Positions 32,875 to 35,293 of a stretch of 35,293 nucleotides of DNA are shown piece after piece. Positions within the stretch are counted from its first letter, which is position 1. Each line of letters opens with the position of its first letter. Position numbers and translations under genes: made by a program. The notes beneath the pieces are model-generated. The model was not told the origin of the DNA and made no database searches. It worked only from the letters and a program-made list of their open reading frames with translations. Origin of the DNA: Devosia sp. (GTDB taxonomy: Bacteria > Pseudomonadota > Alphaproteobacteria > Rhizobiales > Devosiaceae); NCBI GenBank assembly GCA_028290685.1, contig JAQGJI010000111.1, forward strand, positions 1-35,293, written 5' to 3'.

Positions 32875-33462
32875 CTATTTCGAGGTTGTCTGCCCCGGCT
32901 GCCGCGATTTATGCCATTCCTGCCACAGAATGGCGTAGATGAACTCCTCGTCCCAGGCGCCCTTGAAGATGGCGTGTTCGCGGAAATGAGCCTCGCGCCG
33001 CATTCCCAGGCGCTCCATCAGGCGCCACGACGGCTCGTTACGGACAGCACAGCGGGCCGAAACCCGATGCATGTCCCCCGGTCCGAAGGCAAGATCGAGC
33101 ATGATATTGGCCGCTTCGGTGGCGTAGCCGTGCCCCTGGTAGAGCGGATCGAATATCCAGCCCACCTCGCCCTGGCGCGCCTCTATGCTCCGCCAGATCA
33201 GCGACACTTCCCCGATCAGCGTGCCGGTCTGGTTCAATTCGACCGCCAGGATGATCTTGTCGTTCACCTCGGTCAGACCGGTTTGGGAAATCCGCTGCTG
33301 TACCGCCACGGCGCACTCCTCGCGGCTGAGCGGAACATCAAACAAATACCGGGCGACCGCTTCAAGACGGCGATAGCCATAAACGGCGTCGACGTCGCCG
33401 CGGGTAAACGGGCGCAGGCTCAACCGGTCGGTGCCAAGCGGGTAAGTCGGATAGAGCGCCAT
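32875..33462 (-). CDS. GNAT N-acetyltransferase, RimJ/RimL-like (copy 2)
   Basis: The 195-residue paralogue of the downstream gene has 'LGTDRLSLRPFTRGDVDAVYGY' at the N-terminus and the acetyl-CoA loop GHGYATEA near residue 122. 'MHRVSARCAVRNEPSWRLMERLGMRREAHFREHAIFKGAWDEEFIYAIL' forms its C-terminal half, closely parallel to copy 1. A strong AGGAGG lies five bases before the ATG at 33462, which overrides a 15-codon extension. Both genes point the same way with about 108 bp between them, suggesting an old tandem duplication. Substrates are unknown. Confidence 0.92.
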   Translation of the reverse strand: MALYPTYPLGTDRLSLRPFTRGDVDAVYGYRRLEAVARYLFDVPLSREECAVAVQQRISQTGLTEVNDKIILAVELNQTGTLIGEVSLIWRSIEARQGEVGWIFDPLYQGHGYATEAANIMLDLAFGPGDMHRVSARCAVRNEPSWRLMERLGMRREAHFREHAIFKGAWDEEFIYAILWQEWHKSRQPGQTTSK

Positions 33463-33559
33463 CGCTTCCTCCTGGCCCGGCATAATCTGAACGACCAGAG
33501 CGCACAAAGGCAGGTTCGCCCCTCTTGCTGCATGACTTAGACCATGCCAGCCTTCGAAA

Positions 33560-34003
33560 ATGAACCAGCCCGGCCCTACAATGATCGATTTAAGCGCTCG
33601 TTGCCTGTGCGGGGAGATAGAAATGTCCGTCCAGGGCCGGGTGATTTCGATGCTGCTGTGCTCGTGCCTGGATTGTCAGCGTGCGAGCGGAAGCGGCCAT
33701 AGCACTGTCGCACTGGTTCCGGCAGCGTCGCTGAAGCTCAGCGGAGCGGCCAAATCTTTCGAACGGCCAACCGATTCGGGCGCCCGCTTCACCCATCACT
33801 TCTGCCCAACCTGCGCAACGCCGCTGTTTGGGCAATCCTCTCGTGCACCCGGTTTGCGCTTGCTGCCCGTTGGCTTCTTTGCCGGGCAAAACGAGTGGTT
33901 TGCGCCCAGCCAGCTGATTTTCGCCCGCACCCGGCAAGCCTGGGATCTGATTGCCGATCATCTGCCCCGCCATCAGACCTATCGCGATGCGGTTGCGCCG
34001 TGA
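33560..34003 (+). CDS. GFA (CENP-V/glutathione-dependent formaldehyde-activating) family protein
   Basis: The 147-residue protein has the GFA zinc-binding pattern: CxC at residues 15-17 (RCLCGE), CxCxxC at 34-39 (CSCLDC) and CxxC at 82-85 (CPTC). These cysteines hold two zinc ions. Despite the family name, most bacterial members have no demonstrated formaldehyde or glutathione activity. The start may be the ATG at 33560 or the one at 33581 (MIDLSARCLCG); neither has a strong ribosome binding site. Its stop overlaps the TfoX start (GTGA), so the two are coupled. Confidence 0.92.
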   Translation: MNQPGPTMIDLSARCLCGEIEMSVQGRVISMLLCSCLDCQRASGSGHSTVALVPAASLKLSGAAKSFERPTDSGARFTHHFCPTCATPLFGQSSRAPGLRLLPVGFFAGQNEWFAPSQLIFARTRQAWDLIADHLPRHQTYRDAVAP

Positions 34004-34335
34004 GCCTGGCATCGGAAGAGCTTTCACACCGTCTTCGGGCCCTGCTCGCCCCTGTCCCGTTCGTCACCGAGCAAAAGATGTTCGGTGGCCGGGCGTTTAT
34101 GCTGTCTGGCAACATGCTGGTAGCCGCCACCAAGCAGGGTAGTTTGCTGGTGCGGGTGAGCAGGCATGCCAGCCAACAGCTTCTGTCCCTGCCCGGTGCC
34201 GCCCCTATGACCATGGGAGCGCGCACGATGGCTGGTTTTCTTGAAGTTTCAGGCGATGTGCTGGAGGATGACGCGGCGCTTGCTGACTGGATGAACCGGG
34301 CCCGCTTGTTCGTCGCGACCCTGCCGCCGAAATAG
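34000..34335 (+). CDS. TfoX/Sxy N-terminal domain protein
   Basis: The 111-residue protein is a stand-alone TfoX N-terminal domain. It has 'VTEQKMFGGRAFMLSGNMLVAATKQGSLLVRV' at about residues 18-49 with the conserved MFGG, and 'MTMGARTMAGFLEVSGDVLEDDAALADWM' near the end. In gammaproteobacteria TfoX/Sxy activates competence genes, but isolated domains like this one are widespread with unknown function. The GTG start at 34000 overlaps the GFA stop by four bases and begins where family similarity begins; a longer in-frame extension lies inside the GFA gene. Confidence 0.9.
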   Translation: MSLASEELSHRLRALLAPVPFVTEQKMFGGRAFMLSGNMLVAATKQGSLLVRVSRHASQQLLSLPGAAPMTMGARTMAGFLEVSGDVLEDDAALADWMNRARLFVATLPPK

Positions 34336-34457
34336 CGCCCTTCGATAGGCAAGGCACCATGCCGAGCCGGTCTTTGCGCTTGTGGCTGCCAATGCTATAG
34401 CGGCAGCCGAACTTGGCCGAGACGGGCCAATACGCGGATTTCAGGGAGAATTTTCCG

Positions 34458-35293
34458 ATGAGCAAAATCAAGGTCGCCAATCCAGTGGTCGATCTCGACG
34501 GCGATGAGATGACCCGCATCATCTGGCGGGCGATCAAGGACAAGCTCATCCATCCCTATCTCGACCTGCCGATCGAATATTATGATCTGAGCGTGGAGAG
34601 CCGGACGCCACCAACGACCAGATCACGGTCGACGCCGCCAAGGCCATCCAGAAGCATGGTGTCGGCATCAAGTGCGCCACCATCACCGCTGACGAGGGCC
34701 GCGTCGAGGAATTCAAGCTCAAGAAGATGTGGAAGTCGCCCAACGGCACCATCCGCAACATCCTGGGCGGCGTGATCTTCCGCGAGCCGATCATCTGCAA
34801 GAATGTGCCGCGCCTGGTTCCAGGCTGGACCCAGCCGATCATCGTGGGCCGCCATGCCTTTGGCGATCAGTACAAGGCGACCGATTTCAGGGTCCCGGGT
34901 CCGGGCAAGCTGACGATGAAGTTCGAGGGCGCGGACGGCCAGGTGATCGAACATGAAGTGTTCGACTTTCCCACCTCCGGCGTGGCGATGGGGATGTACA
35001 ATCTCGACGATTCGATCCGCGACTTCGCGCGCGCGTCGATGCATTACGCGCTGGGCCGCGGCTGGTGCCGGGCTGGACCCAGCCGATCATCGTCGGCCGC
35101 CATGCCTTCGGCGATCAGTACAAGGCGACCGACTTCAAGGTGCCGGGCCCCGGCCGCCTGACCATGAAGTTCGAAGGCAAGGACGGCACGGTCATCGAAA
35201 AGGAAGTGTTCGAGTTCCCTGAGGCCGGCGTCGCCATGGGCATGTACAACCTCGATGACTCGATCCGCGACTTCGCGCGCGCCTCGCTGAATT
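34458..35293 (+). pseudogene. icd: NADP-isocitrate dehydrogenase, frameshifted and partly duplicated
   Basis: The gene opens with a good AGGGAGA site and ATG at 34458, then MSKIKVANPVVDLDGDEMTR, the start of the eukaryote-like homodimeric NADP-IDH that converts isocitrate to 2-oxoglutarate. After 49 codons the frame fails at about 34604, where one missing G would restore 'RDATNDQITVDAAK'. The restored frame continues through 'EEFKLKKMWKSPNGTIRNI' and 'GRHAFGDQYKATDF' to about 35060. There the sequence jumps back to 'LVPGWTQP…' in a third frame and runs to the window end. A normal gene encodes about 404 residues. A real lesion, a sequencing error and an assembly or cloning chimera are all possible; two defects at a contig edge favour an artefact. 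Confidence 0.85.
35062..35292 (+). repeat. divergent second copy of the middle of icd
   Basis: These 77 codons repeat 34814-35044 at an offset of 248 bp. By hand count 67 of 77 residues and 195 of 231 bases agree, so it is not a recent exact duplication. It reads in a different frame from the first copy. The join near 35057-35065 contains a shared GGCTGG, consistent with a short-homology junction or a misassembly. Confidence 0.85.

Noticed and set aside
34709..34714. Ligation junction at the internal EcoRI site in icd
   Set aside because: The encoded EEFKLKKMWKSPNG is continuous across the site and matches the family, so the site is native.
1..35293. CRISPR array, insertion sequence, prophage or defence island
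   Set aside because: No regularly spaced repeats, transposase, integrase, phage structural gene or known defence gene was seen on either strand.

Overview
The window is ordinary, GC-rich chromosomal core sequence from an alphaproteobacterium, most likely of the Hyphomicrobiales (Rhizobiales), and a Devosia-like genus would fit. The evidence is the gene set: a separate purS beside purC, a short PurL, the DUF1476 (zeta) ATPase inhibitor, a monothiol glutaredoxin beside bolA, a BacA/SbmA transporter, and a eukaryote-like NADP-isocitrate dehydrogenase near rpsD and a TrmJ-type methyltransferase. The genus is inference from gene content, not from a search. No insertion sequence, prophage, CRISPR array or recognisable defence locus was found.

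Layout. Positions 1-1119 hold the tail of an MFS drug transporter, a GNAT acetyltransferase and a small DUF6894-like protein, closed by a hairpin terminator. Positions 1169-4096 form a gluconate module: gnd on the minus strand, divergent from a gluconate 5-dehydrogenase and a gluconokinase. Positions 4105-5783 carry a CYTH/CHAD pair and a CsbD stress protein. Positions 5916-8902 hold rluA, a palindromic repeat, then a minus-strand run of cinA-like gene, gpt, tRNA-Leu(TAA), ridA and an ASCH-like gene. Positions 9031-14178 contain map-radC, a convergent ccdA, then rpe, purB and a small hydrolase.

Positions 14230-22604 are the purine region: the zeta inhibitor divergent from purC-purS, a 27-codon membrane-peptide ORF, an acyltransferase, and then purQ, a Pr6Pr membrane protein, a DJ-1/PfpI protein and purL joined by overlapping start and stop codons. 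bolA, a DUF6665-like gene and grxD follow. PurB, PurC, PurS, PurQ and PurL supply much of the IMP and AMP pathway, while Gnd and Rpe supply pentose phosphate for PRPP. Positions 22603-28949 hold a Dabb protein, two MFS transporters, a coupled ttcA-like/inositol-phosphatase pair and bacA. Positions 28986-34335 hold a second palindromic repeat, rpsD with a structured leader, an MFS exporter, a TrmJ-family gene, two related GNAT genes, and a coupled GFA/TfoX pair.

The clearest anomaly is at the right edge (34458-35293). icd begins normally, loses frame by what looks like one missing base near 34604, and then runs into a second copy of its own middle (35062-35292) that is about 84% identical by hand count and in another frame. 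The window also begins AATTC and ends GAATT, which suggests an EcoRI-bounded insert, so an assembly or cloning chimera is the first explanation to test. Other points of interest are a hairpin that buries the purQ ribosome binding site, two stem-loops in the rpsD leader, accessory genes inside the pur cluster, and a dispersed palindromic repeat. I see no convincing new biological system here.
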